Assembly (NCBI GenBank): GCA_020353135.1 | Contig: CP070688.1 | Span: forward strand, 1,970,005 to 1,978,612 | Source: Chloroflexota bacterium | Lineage (GTDB): Bacteria > Chloroflexota > Anaerolineae > Promineifilales > Promineifilaceae | Direction of reading: 5' to 3' | DNA: 8,608 nucleotides | In this document: one piece after another, positions 1 to 6,675 of the stretch | Layout: every line of letters begins with the position of its first letter | Numbering within the stretch: position 1 is the first letter of the stretch | Position numbers and translations under genes: made by a program | The notes under the pieces: model-generated | Databases searched by the model: none | What the model was told of the DNA's origin: nothing | Seen by the model: the letters and a program-made list of their open reading frames with translations, nothing else

Positions 1-183
1 GTGCAGCCACCCTACCTGATCATGGACGGACGGCGTATGATCCCCGACCACTGGGCGCTGGTTAGTAAAGGTTACAGCTACCTGTCGGTGGGCGGCCAGT
101 TGCTCACGTCGCCAAAGAGTCAGGCCAAGAGCGGCAACGGCCAGGCGGCGCCGGCCAGCGAGCCGGTCAAGAAGGTGACTTGA
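1..183 (+). CDS. C-terminal fragment of an unidentified protein
   Basis: An open frame runs from the first base to a TGA at 181-183, so this is probably the last 60 codons of a gene that begins left of the window. The GTG at base 1 need not be a real start. The first 40 or so residues look folded, with mixed hydrophobic and aromatic residues (DHWALVSKGYSYLSVGG). The last 20 are a polar Lys/Ala/Ser/Pro tail that looks disordered. I recognise no family or catalytic motif. Codon use (GGC, GCC, CTG) matches the rest of the window, which supports real coding. It converges on the - strand gene at 256-849, with a hairpin between them. Confidence 0.55.
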   Translation: MQPPYLIMDGRRMIPDHWALVSKGYSYLSVGGQLLTSPKSQAKSGNGQAAPASEPVKKVT

Positions 184-201
184 TGGCCCGGCCGTCTCCT
201 A

Positions 202-234
202 AAACCTCGTAGGTTTCCAGGACCTACGAGGTTT
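202..234. terminator. Perfect 13-bp hairpin, probable bidirectional terminator
   Basis: The left arm AAACCTCGTAGGT (202-214) and right arm ACCTACGAGGTTT (222-234) are exact reverse complements around a 7-nt loop (215-221). The site lies between two convergent genes, 18 bases after the + strand stop and 21 bases beyond the - strand stop. The outer arm ends are A/T, so each transcript would end its stem in a short U stretch: three Us on the + strand and four on the - strand. A bidirectional intrinsic terminator is the simplest reading. The U runs are short, so it could instead be one copy of a dispersed palindromic repeat. Confidence 0.6.
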
Positions 235-255
235 AGACAACGACATCAAACAGAT

Positions 256-849
256 TCAAAGACCAAGGAGTTTGGCGACGTCGTCATCGGCGTCAAGCCG
301 ATGACAAGATACGCTCCGGCCGGCGGCCGTGACCAGGTAGGCAACGTTCTGACCATGTTCCATGTGCTCAGAAATACCAGCTGTGAGTTTCTGGATGGCC
401 GCGGTCGTTTCTTCTTCAGCCGCATATTCCTGTATGGCACCCAAGTATTCACGGCTAGAAACAACCACCAAGGCTGAGTTACCGGACTTCAATGCACGGC
501 CGAGTTCCTCCGCGGTATCATCATTCAGGCCCGCGTCTGTACTAGCGGCAAAGGCCCCCAGACTGGCCCCTAAGCCAGCGCCAACCACAATGCCGGCCGG
601 GCCGCCAGGAATCCCAATCAATCCGCCGATCACCGCCCCAATGCCGGCTCCTTTCGGGGTCGATCTGTCTCTGGTTTCATGATAGTAGTACCGCCCCCTT
701 TCGTCTTTCCTGATGACGGCCGCGTCCCAAAACTGAATGGTCTTGTCCTTCTTCGCCTTCTCCAACGTCTCTAAGGCGCCGGCCGCCGCCTCTTCTTCAT
801 TATAGGCAATGACCCGTATTCCTTCGCTCGCCGCACTCTCTTCACTCAT
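256..849 (-). CDS. DUF1269-type glycine-rich protein
   Basis: 197 aa. Residues 10-60 form an alpha/beta segment of the kind seen in DUF1269 proteins: 'VIAYNEEEAAAGALETL', then a strand 'DAAVIRKDERGRYYYHE'. Residues 67-105 are a Gly/Ala-rich hydrophobic stretch with repeated GxxxG spacing and a Pro-Gly turn (81-83), resembling a glycine-zipper hairpin that could insert in or lie on a membrane. The C-terminal half (110-197) is soluble-looking: an acidic helix (142-149), a short strand (ALVVVSS) and an ending AKLLGL. There is no signal peptide. DUF1269 proteins are poorly characterised and often linked to stress, so no specific role is claimed. The start is supported by a strong Shine-Dalgarno (AGGAGGAGG, complement of 858-866) 8 nt upstream. 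The gene stands alone and diverges from the M16 operon. Confidence 0.75.
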   Translation of the reverse strand: MSEESAASEGIRVIAYNEEEAAAGALETLEKAKKDKTIQFWDAAVIRKDERGRYYYHETRDRSTPKGAGIGAVIGGLIGIPGGPAGIVVGAGLGASLGAFAASTDAGLNDDTAEELGRALKSGNSALVVVSSREYLGAIQEYAAEEETTAAIQKLTAGISEHMEHGQNVAYLVTAAGRSVSCHRLDADDDVAKLLGL

Positions 850-1010
850 CTTCCCTTCCTCCTCCTAAATGCCGGACAACATACTGATTGACCTTGCAGC
901 GCTCTGCTTGACCAAAGACAGCATCTTGCATTACGGCTACAAACGATACTGATGATAACCTCCCGGAGACATTCTCGCTCAAGAAGGCCCGGAAACGACG
1001 CTCGAAGTTG

Positions 1011-1040
1011 ATTATACCAACCACCCAACTGAATTGACCA
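1011..1040 (-). promoter_or_regulatory. Candidate sigma70 promoter of the DUF1269 gene
   Basis: Read on the - strand, TATAAT lies at 1016-1011, a perfect -10 box. TGGTCA at 1040-1035 matches the -35 consensus at four of six positions with an 18-bp spacer. Transcription would start near 1004 and leave an untranslated leader of about 155 nt before the ATG at 849. This is a motif match only. Confidence 0.4.
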
Positions 1041-1113
1041 TAAATCCGGCTCACAAACATGCACGTCGTTTGGTAATGAGTCAGGCGCCGTCCACCCCGG
1101 ACGCTCCACCCGC

Positions 1114-1142
1114 TTTAACCTTGGTCCGGATCAGGCTATAAT
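1114..1142 (+). promoter_or_regulatory. Candidate sigma70 promoter of the M16 catalytic-subunit operon
   Basis: A perfect TATAAT at 1137-1142 follows a weak -35 candidate, TTTAAC at 1114-1119 (three of six matches), with a 17-bp spacer. The start site would be near 1149, giving a leader of about 135 nt before the ATG at 1284. The poor -35 suggests an activator or a merely fortuitous -10. It is the best candidate in the gap and faces the right way. Confidence 0.35.
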
Positions 1143-1283
1143 CGTGGCTTCCCAACGGTCAGGTAGCAGAAGAAAGCAGGTATTTGTGCTTCACAGGACT
1201 GGGCACAAGCAGAATCGAGCCTGATCTCTACTGGTCAAAAACACGGCAAAACCAAATCATAAACCAACCAGGCGAAAAACAAG

Positions 1284-2573
1284 ATGACGAAGCCAATTCA
1301 GAAAACCCGCTTAGATAATGAGCTAACTGTGGTGCTGCGTGAAATGCATCATGCTCCCGTAACCAGCTTCTGGATCTGGTACCGGGTCGGCAGTCGCAAT
1401 GAGCGACCCGGATCGACGGGCGTGTCACACTGGGTCGAACACATGATGTTTCGCGGCTCGCCTGAGTTTCCGCCAGGTTCACTGGATCGACTCGTGTCAC
1501 GAGAAGGGGGTCGTTGGAACGCCTTCACGACCCATGACTTCACCGCATATTTCGAAACGCTGCCCTCCGACCGGATTGACCTGGCCCTGCGACTCGAATC
1601 GGACCGCATGGTTAACGCCTTGATGAGCGATGAGGATGTCGAAGCGGAACGGACGGTGATCATTTCTGAGCGACATATGTACGAAAATCAGCCGATGTTC
1701 CTGCTCAGGGAAGAACTGAATGCGGCCGCCTTTCGGATTCACCCATACCATCATGAGATCATCGGCGACGAAACTGATTTAATGAACATGAGTCGCGATG
1801 ATCTCTACAACCATTATCGCAACTACTACAACCCGGCCAACGCGGTGATCGTCGTCGCCGGCGACTTCGAGAGCCAGGTGATGCTGGCCGAGATCGAACG
1901 TTACTTCGGCGGCATACCGGCCGCCGAAGGCGTCCAGCCCCCAATCCGACCGGAGCCGCCCTTGCGCGGCGAACGACGGGTCACGGTCAACGGGCCCGGC
2001 GATGCAGCCTATCTGGTTTACAGCTTCCGCGTCCCTGAAGCGACCCACAAAGACTTCTACCCGCTGGTTCTGCTCGACGCGGCCTACGCCGGCGGCGGAG
2101 GCATAGGCGCATTTGGAGGCGGCACCACCAACAAAAGTTCTCGTCTCTACAAGGCCCTGGTAGCCACCGACCTGGCCGCCGCAGTCTCGGGAAGTATGTC
2201 GCCTAGCATCGATCCTTTTTTGTATAGCATCTACGCCATTGCCCGACCCGGCCGTTCACTGGCGGAAATTGAAACGGCGCTGCAAGATGAGCTCGAACGA
2301 CTGAGCGAGGATCCATTGACCCAGGATGAACTAGACAAGGCGATTAAGCGGGCCCGGGCCGCCTATGTGATGGCTGGCGAGAGCGTCACCGGCCAGGCCC
2401 AGATGATCGGCATGGCCGAGGCGGTGGCCGGCGATTACCACTGGTACGAGAAGACACTGGATGCTCTGGCGGCCGTCACGCTGGACGATATCGAGCGCGT
2501 CCGCAGCAAGTATCTGCGGCGCCGGAATCGTATCGTCGGCCTCTACGAACCGGAGGGAAACGGCCAGGCGTGA
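1284..2573 (+). CDS. M16B family zinc peptidase, catalytic subunit
   Basis: 429 aa, the usual single-unit length for bacterial M16B proteins, which work as two-chain clam-shell peptidases. It carries the inverted zinc motif HxxEH as H49-W-V-E52-H53 in the context 'GVSHWVEHMMFRGS'. Two downstream glutamates, E122 and E129 (69 and 76 residues after H53, in 'EAERTVIISE'), match the family's third ligand and supporting acid. The N-terminal domain covers about 1-210 ('YYNPANAVIVVAGDF' is the typical strand), and the inactive-type C-terminal domain about 230-429. No signal peptide is present, so it is probably cytoplasmic. The Arg-Tyr pair of non-catalytic partners is absent: 'SSRLYKALVATDLAAAVS' has no R or Y at those sites. 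A glycine-rich loop sits at 270-280. Its likely partner is encoded at 5401-6675. The ribosome site is weak (AGGCGA, about 1270). The start is the first in-frame one and suits the domain. Confidence 0.9.
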   Translation: MTKPIQKTRLDNELTVVLREMHHAPVTSFWIWYRVGSRNERPGSTGVSHWVEHMMFRGSPEFPPGSLDRLVSREGGRWNAFTTHDFTAYFETLPSDRIDLALRLESDRMVNALMSDEDVEAERTVIISERHMYENQPMFLLREELNAAAFRIHPYHHEIIGDETDLMNMSRDDLYNHYRNYYNPANAVIVVAGDFESQVMLAEIERYFGGIPAAEGVQPPIRPEPPLRGERRVTVNGPGDAAYLVYSFRVPEATHKDFYPLVLLDAAYAGGGGIGAFGGGTTNKSSRLYKALVATDLAAAVSGSMSPSIDPFLYSIYAIARPGRSLAEIETALQDELERLSEDPLTQDELDKAIKRARAAYVMAGESVTGQAQMIGMAEAVAGDYHWYEKTLDALAAVTLDDIERVRSKYLRRRNRIVGLYEPEGNGQA

Positions 2574-2582
2574 TGCCTGGCT

Positions 2583-2589
2583 GAGGGAG
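2583..2589 (+). promoter_or_regulatory. Ribosome binding site that fixes the lipoprotein start
   Basis: GAGGGAG lies 6 nt upstream of ATG 2596. The same frame is open back to a potential start at 2461 inside the M16 gene, but only the 2596 start has a ribosome site and puts the hydrophobic signal sequence at the N-terminus. Confidence 0.6.
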
Positions 2590-2595
2590 CGATTA

Positions 2596-3273
2596 ATGGC
2601 CGTCAGTCGCACAGCCCTGAAGTTAATTGTATTCGTCTTGATGCTGGGGATGCCGGCGGCTGTTGGCTGCCAGGCCCAGACAAATGACCTGCCGGTGGCC
2701 GAGCCAACAGCCGTCGATCAGGAGACTGCCCCTGTCGTCCCGCGCGACGACGAGCCAGAGGCTGAATCAACGCCAACGGCTACTACCGCGGCCGCGCCAA
2801 CGGCAACTGGCGACGTTCAGACAAGACCGGTCGAAGCTGCGACCGAGGAAAACGATATGGACGACGAAGAAACGCCGACTCAGGCCCCTGAAGAAACCGT
2901 GGCAAGTGCAGGCGCCAACGCCGACGTCGAGTTCGTGCGCGCCGTGCAGGACGCCGGTGGCTCGTGGACTTTCCACGTTACCGTTCGCCACCCTGATACC
3001 GGCTGGGAGGATTACGCGGACGGTTGGGACGTCGTCACGCCGGACGGCCAGGTACTCAAAGCTGGCGTGGACGATCCGTTTACTCGCCTACTGTTGCATC
3101 CCCACGAAAATGAACAGCCTTTCACCCGCAGCCAAAGGGGCATCGTCGTGCCGGACGGGGTGACCATGGTGACGGTCCGGGCTCATGATCTGGTCGACGG
3201 TTTTGGCGGCCGGGAAGTCAGCGTCGATCTGACCGCCGATAGCGGTCCTGGTTATGAGATAGAACGGCAATAG
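2596..3273 (+). CDS. Probable secreted lipoprotein with small conserved C-terminal domain
   Basis: 225 aa from ATG 2596. Residues 1-24 are a signal peptide: positive MAVSRTALK, a hydrophobic core 'LIVFVLMLG', then 'AAVGC' with Cys25 as the probable lipidated residue. The lipobox is imperfect (Ala at -3, Val at -2, Gly at -1), so plain signal-peptidase cleavage remains possible. Residues 26-108 are an acidic Glu/Thr/Pro/Ala low-complexity linker that could span the cell-surface layer. Residues 110-215 form a compact beta-rich domain with 'TVRHPDTGWEDYADGWDV', 'LLHPHENEQPFTRS' and 'VRAHDLVDGFGG'. I recall similar small domains in other bacterial hypothetical proteins but cannot name a family or function. 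Histidines 168, 170 and 197 could be structural or metal-binding. It starts 22 nt after the M16 stop, so the two are probably co-transcribed. Confidence 0.75.
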   Translation: MAVSRTALKLIVFVLMLGMPAAVGCQAQTNDLPVAEPTAVDQETAPVVPRDDEPEAESTPTATTAAAPTATGDVQTRPVEAATEENDMDDEETPTQAPEETVASAGANADVEFVRAVQDAGGSWTFHVTVRHPDTGWEDYADGWDVVTPDGQVLKAGVDDPFTRLLLHPHENEQPFTRSQRGIVVPDGVTMVTVRAHDLVDGFGGREVSVDLTADSGPGYEIERQ

Positions 3274-3283
3274 GCAGGCGCTC

Positions 3284-3299
3284 ATCACAGGATCACAGG
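3284..3299 (+). repeat. 8-bp tandem duplication upstream of the phosphatase gene
   Basis: ATCACAGG occurs twice in direct succession (3284-3291 and 3292-3299) in the 62-bp gap between the lipoprotein and the phosphatase gene. It may be a simple slippage duplication. No known operator is recognised. Confidence 0.6.
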
Positions 3300-3335
3300 A
3301 CCGGTCGTAGCGCGAAAGGCTGCGGCCCGCCCGAA

Positions 3336-5141
3336 ATGATCATGAACTCGCAGAAAGAGCTAATCGACGATCTGAAGACCCTTAATCATATTGCCTCGAC
3401 CTTGAACCAGGCCGTCGACGTCCAGGGAATCTTGGACGATACACTGGTTCGGCTGGTTGAGCTGATGGGTCTGCAAACCGGCTGGATCTTCCTGATAGAT
3501 GAAACGGCCGTCGAAAGCTGGTGGGGAAAAGGCTATATATTGGCCGCCCACCACAACCTGCCGCCAGCGCTTGACCTCGAAAGCCCGATTGCCTGGCGTG
3601 GCGGCTGCGATTGCCAGGGCTTTTGTAACAAGGGAAAACTGAACGAAGCCTACAATGAAGTGCGCTGCACCCGATTGGAGGATACGTCCGCGGACGGCCG
3701 GGGCCTGAAGATCCATGCGTCAGCGCCCCTGGGCTTTGGCGACGAAGTATGGGGAATTCTCAACGTCGCCGGATCGGATTGGGATGAATTCAGCCCGCGA
3801 GCCCTGGAATTGCTAAACAACGTGGGCATCCAGCTGGGCGCCGCTCTGCAGCGGGCGCGCTTCTTTGACCTGTTGCGCGAACGGCGCATGCATGAGCAGG
3901 CAGCTTTGCTGGATTTGAGCCAGCAACTGCTCGGCCGCCTGGAGCTGACGGACCTGATGAATTACCTGGTCGAACAGGTAAGAGAACTCTTGCAAGTCGA
4001 CGCGGCCACCTTGCTGTTGCCCGATGCGGACCGCTCGCAGTACGTTTTCTCGGCCGCCTCTGGTTGGCGCTCCGATCCCGTCGCCAGCGGTCGCTCCATT
4101 CCGGTGACGCTTCGGGCGTCACCGGAGCGCCCGTATCCGGCCGGCTTGGCCAAATTGGTGAACGTGTCCCGGGATCGAGACTCCTTGCCGGCCTGGCTAA
4201 CGAATTGGCAACCGGCCGAAGGATTCGAGTCGGCAGGTGTTGTCCCGCTGTCGGTGGACGAGCGTCTCCTGGGCGCCCTGGCGGTAAGTTGCCGGACCAG
4301 GCGCGACTTCGACGACGAGGATTTGCGCTTCCTGCAGTTGATGGCTAACCAGGCGGCCATCGCCATTGAAAAAGCTCGGCTGCATCAAGACGAAATGGCC
4401 CGCCAGCGTTTTGAGGAGGAATTAGCCGTCGGCCGGGAGATCCAACTTGGCCTGCTTCCTAAATCCTGCCCGACGCCACAAGGGTGGCAATTTTGCGACA
4501 TCTACCAGGCCGCCCGGGTCGTCGGCGGCGACTTCTATGACTTCTTCACTCTGCCGGGCGACGAACGACACCTGGGCCTGGTGATCGGCGATGTGGCCGA
4601 CAAAGGCGTTCCGGCCGCCTTGTTCATGGGCGTCTGCCGCAGCCTGATCCGCAGCGCCGCCGCCAGCGGCTTAGCGCCGGACCGGGCGATGCGACAGGCC
4701 AACCGGCTGATCATGGAAGAGAGTCGATCCGATCTATTCCTGAGCGCCTTCTACGGCATATTGGACCTGGCCAGCGGCGAGTTAACCTACGCGAACGCCG
4801 GTCACAATCCACCATTCTGGTTCCAGGGGTCAAGCGGCCGGATAGAAGAGCTGGCGGCCGACGGCATTGTGCTTGGCGTATTTGACAACATATCTTTGGA
4901 ACAAAAGACCGTTCAGGTCGCGACCGGGGATGTTCTCGTCTTTTACACCGATGGCGTGACAGAGTCCATGGATGGCGACTGGCAGGAGTTTGGCGAGGAA
5001 CGCCTCATGGCCACGATCCGCGACAGCGCCCAGGAAAGCGCCACTGCAATACTGAAGACCATTGTCGCGGCCGTAGAAGAGTTCAGCCGGGACGTCGATC
5101 AGTCAGATGATTTCACTCTATTCGTCGTCAAGCGCCTTTGA
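3336..5141 (+). CDS. GAF-GAF-SpoIIE (RsbU-like PP2C) serine phosphatase
   Basis: 601 aa. A first GAF sensor domain covers about 10-175 and a second about 185-345. A helical linker (346-375, 'ARQRFEEELAVGREIQLGLLP') leads into a C-terminal SpoIIE/PP2C phosphatase domain (about 376-601). The metal-binding acids are all present: D399 and D402 in 'VVGGDFYDFF', D419 and D422 in 'VIGDVADKGVPAALF', D539 in 'FYTDGVTES', and D591-D592 in 'SDDFTLFVV'. It should therefore be active on phospho-Ser/Thr. Relatives usually dephosphorylate an anti-anti-sigma (STAS) protein in a partner-switching pathway, but no STAS protein or anti-sigma kinase is visible here. GAF1 has a cysteine group (C91, C93, C97, C111) that suggests a metal, Fe-S or redox input. 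No membrane segment is seen, so it is cytosolic. The start could be ATG 3336 or 3342. Neither has a good ribosome site. Confidence 0.92.
   Translation: MIMNSQKELIDDLKTLNHIASTLNQAVDVQGILDDTLVRLVELMGLQTGWIFLIDETAVESWWGKGYILAAHHNLPPALDLESPIAWRGGCDCQGFCNKGKLNEAYNEVRCTRLEDTSADGRGLKIHASAPLGFGDEVWGILNVAGSDWDEFSPRALELLNNVGIQLGAALQRARFFDLLRERRMHEQAALLDLSQQLLGRLELTDLMNYLVEQVRELLQVDAATLLLPDADRSQYVFSAASGWRSDPVASGRSIPVTLRASPERPYPAGLAKLVNVSRDRDSLPAWLTNWQPAEGFESAGVVPLSVDERLLGALAVSCRTRRDFDDEDLRFLQLMANQAAIAIEKARLHQDEMARQRFEEELAVGREIQLGLLPKSCPTPQGWQFCDIYQAARVVGGDFYDFFTLPGDERHLGLVIGDVADKGVPAALFMGVCRSLIRSAAASGLAPDRAMRQANRLIMEESRSDLFLSAFYGILDLASGELTYANAGHNPPFWFQGSSGRIEELAADGIVLGVFDNISLEQKTVQVATGDVLVFYTDGVTESMDGDWQEFGEERLMATIRDSAQESATAILKTIVAAVEEFSRDVDQSDDFTLFVVKRL
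4100..4126 (+). repeat. Perfect 11-bp inverted repeat inside the phosphatase gene
   Basis: TCCGGTGACGC (4100-4110) and GCGTCACCGGA (4116-4126) are exact complements around the loop TTCGG. They lie in the codons for GAF2 residues of about 255-264. An alternative outer pairing, CGCTCC (4092-4097) with GGAGCG (4124-4129), overlaps it. The structure would be very stable in mRNA. Its role is unknown and may be nil. Confidence 0.7.
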
Positions 5142-5240
5142 TCGAACATTTCGTCCAGAGACAATGAGCCGAGTCGCACCAGAAAAATTCAGAGGAAGTC
5201 TCAGGGAAATTGCCGAGCCTACCGCGCCTCGATAAGCCGC

Positions 5241-5268
5241 TTGCCTGGTAAAAGTCCAATGGTATCAT
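5241..5268 (+). promoter_or_regulatory. Candidate extended -10 promoter of the second M16 unit
   Basis: TTGCCT (5241-5246) matches the -35 box at four of six positions. TATCAT (5263-5268) matches the -10 box at five of six. The spacer is 16 bp, and a TGG (5260-5262) directly before the -10 box gives an extended -10 element. A start near 5275 would leave about 125 nt of leader before ATG 5401. This suggests that the second M16 gene is not transcribed only from the upstream operon. The rest of the 5142-5400 gap shows no terminator hairpin. Confidence 0.5.
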
Positions 5269-5400
5269 ACACACCGCCCGGCGCAGGATGCATGGCGAGA
5301 AGGATTGTTTACGACAATGCCAAAGACGGTTGTCCACTTAATGGCCGGCATATCGTAGGCATCAAAAGCCAAACCAAAGCGCTAATACGCAGGAGAATAC

Positions 5401-6675
5401 ATGCCTGACACAACTTATCCAGGTCCCGAATCAATTCACCGCCACGTGCTGGACAATGGAATCACGGTCTTGCTTTACCAGAACGAAACGGCCGAATCCC
5501 TGGTCGTCGAAGGCTTGGTTAGAGCCGGCGGAATAGTCGACGGGCCGGAAAAAGCCGGTCTAGCCAGCTTCACCGCCGACATGCTGATGCGCGGCACCGA
5601 ACAGCGCACTTTCGAGGCCATTTATGAAGAGATCGAATCGGTCGGCGCGTCTTTGCATTTCGGCGCCGGGCGTCATATCTCTGACTTTTCAGGCGTGGCG
5701 CTCGTCGAGGATGCCGACCTGCTATTCTCGCTGATCGCCGGCTCGTTGCGCCAGCCGACGTTCCCGCACGAAAATATCGAGCGGGCGCGGGGCGAAATCA
5801 TGACCGGTCTGCAAATTCGGGCCAATGATACGCGGCGTATGGCCGCCCTGGCTTTCCGCCGCCTGCTGTATGGCGACCATCCGTATGGGCGCAGCGTCAC
5901 CGGCTACCCGGAGACCATAGAGAATATCGGCCGTGACGACTTGGTCGATTATTACCATCGTTATTACGGACCTGGCGGCATGATCATTACCGTGGTCGGC
6001 GGGTTAGAACCGGCCGACGCTCTGACCAAGGTGGAATCAGCCTTCGGCGACTGGCGCACCGACCAGGCCGAAATGCCCGATGCGCCCAAGACCGAACGGC
6101 CTACCGATGTCATTCGGACAGATGTCGATATGCCTCAAAAGACCCAATCGGACATCGTGCTGGGCCTGCCGGGCCCGTTGCGGGCGGCCGAGGACTACCT
6201 GGAAGCAAGCATGGCCAATACGATCCTGGGCGTTTTCGGCATGATGGGCCGGTTGGGCAAAAAAGTCCGTGAAGAACAAGGGCTGGCCTACTACGTGTTC
6301 AGCCGCCTGCGCGGGGGCATCGGTCCTTCGCCTTGGTACGTGAGCACAGGCGTGGCCCCGGATAAGGTCGAGTCAGCAATAGACAGCATTTTGCGCGAGA
6401 TCGATCGTCTGCGAAACGAGCCATTACCGGCCGAAGATTTGGCCGACAGCCAGGCCTATCGCACTGGCTCGCTGCCGGTCGGCCTCGAAACCAACAGCGC
6501 TCTGGCCGGCACCATCACCGACATGGAGTTCCACCAACTGGGCCTGGATTACCTGCAACTATTGCCGGACAAGATCCGGGCTATGACGCCGGCCTCTGTC
6601 CAGGCCGCCGCGGCTAAGTATCTCAGCACTGAATCGCTGGCCATCGCAGTCGCCGGGCCCGGAGACGGCGCCTGA
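5401..6675 (+). CDS. M16B family peptidase-like protein, non-catalytic subunit
   Basis: 424 aa with the full M16 fold. The N-terminal domain spans about 10-215 ('VLDNGITVLLYQNE', 'DHPYGRSVTGYPETI', 'YYGPGGMIITVVGGLEP') and the C-terminal domain about 235-424. At the zinc site the HxxEH motif has become S56-F-T-A-D60 ('GLASFTADMLMRGT'), so zinc chemistry is lost. It keeps R290 and Y297 in 'VREEQGLAYYV', the Arg-Tyr pair that non-catalytic M16B subunits use to hold substrate for the active partner. By family knowledge it should pair with the HxxEH protein encoded at 1284-2573, whose own pair is lost. No signal peptide is seen. The start is well supported by AGGAG (5391-5395), 5 nt upstream. Its last codons and stop are the first copy of a 14-bp tandem repeat. 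acpS follows after 48 nt, perhaps in the same transcript. Confidence 0.9.
   Translation: MPDTTYPGPESIHRHVLDNGITVLLYQNETAESLVVEGLVRAGGIVDGPEKAGLASFTADMLMRGTEQRTFEAIYEEIESVGASLHFGAGRHISDFSGVALVEDADLLFSLIAGSLRQPTFPHENIERARGEIMTGLQIRANDTRRMAALAFRRLLYGDHPYGRSVTGYPETIENIGRDDLVDYYHRYYGPGGMIITVVGGLEPADALTKVESAFGDWRTDQAEMPDAPKTERPTDVIRTDVDMPQKTQSDIVLGLPGPLRAAEDYLEASMANTILGVFGMMGRLGKKVREEQGLAYYVFSRLRGGIGPSPWYVSTGVAPDKVESAIDSILREIDRLRNEPLPAEDLADSQAYRTGSLPVGLETNSALAGTITDMEFHQLGLDYLQLLPDKIRAMTPASVQAAAAKYLSTESLAIAVAGPGDGA

Larger units (their letters stand above)
850..1283. other. Divergent intergenic region with promoters on both strands
   Basis: This 434-bp gap separates the - strand DUF1269 gene from the + strand M16 gene. 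Short frames cross it on the - strand (to about 1109), but they overlap the start of the real gene, show no recognisable family, and lack a ribosome site of their own. I treat the region as non-coding. It holds the ribosome site of the left gene (858-866) and a candidate -10 box for each direction. I saw no long inverted repeat, RNA gene or mobile-element remnant. Confidence 0.6.

Noticed and set aside
842..1109. Two - strand frames of 72 and 87 codons upstream of the DUF1269 gene
   Set aside because: They overlap the start and ribosome site of the DUF1269 gene, have no family resemblance, and the candidate promoter lies inside them.
2461..2595. Longer N-terminus for the lipoprotein gene, starting inside the M16 gene
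   Set aside because: It would bury the signal peptide 45 residues in. ATG 2596 has a ribosome site 6 nt upstream and gives a normal signal sequence.
2663..3163. A 166-codon + strand frame rich in Arg and Pro
   Set aside because: It lies wholly inside the lipoprotein gene in another frame. Its composition is typical of a shadow of GC-rich coding DNA.
5259..5408. A 49-codon + strand frame (MVSYTPPG...) in the gap before the second M16 gene
   Set aside because: It starts inside the candidate -10 promoter box, lacks a ribosome site, overlaps the M16 start and resembles no known peptide. The M16 ATG has a good AGGAG instead.
1284..6675. RiPP-type peptide-processing cluster built on the M16 pair
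   Set aside because: M16 pairs process peptides in some RiPP systems, but I found no convincing precursor peptide, radical SAM enzyme, cyclase or transporter in the window.
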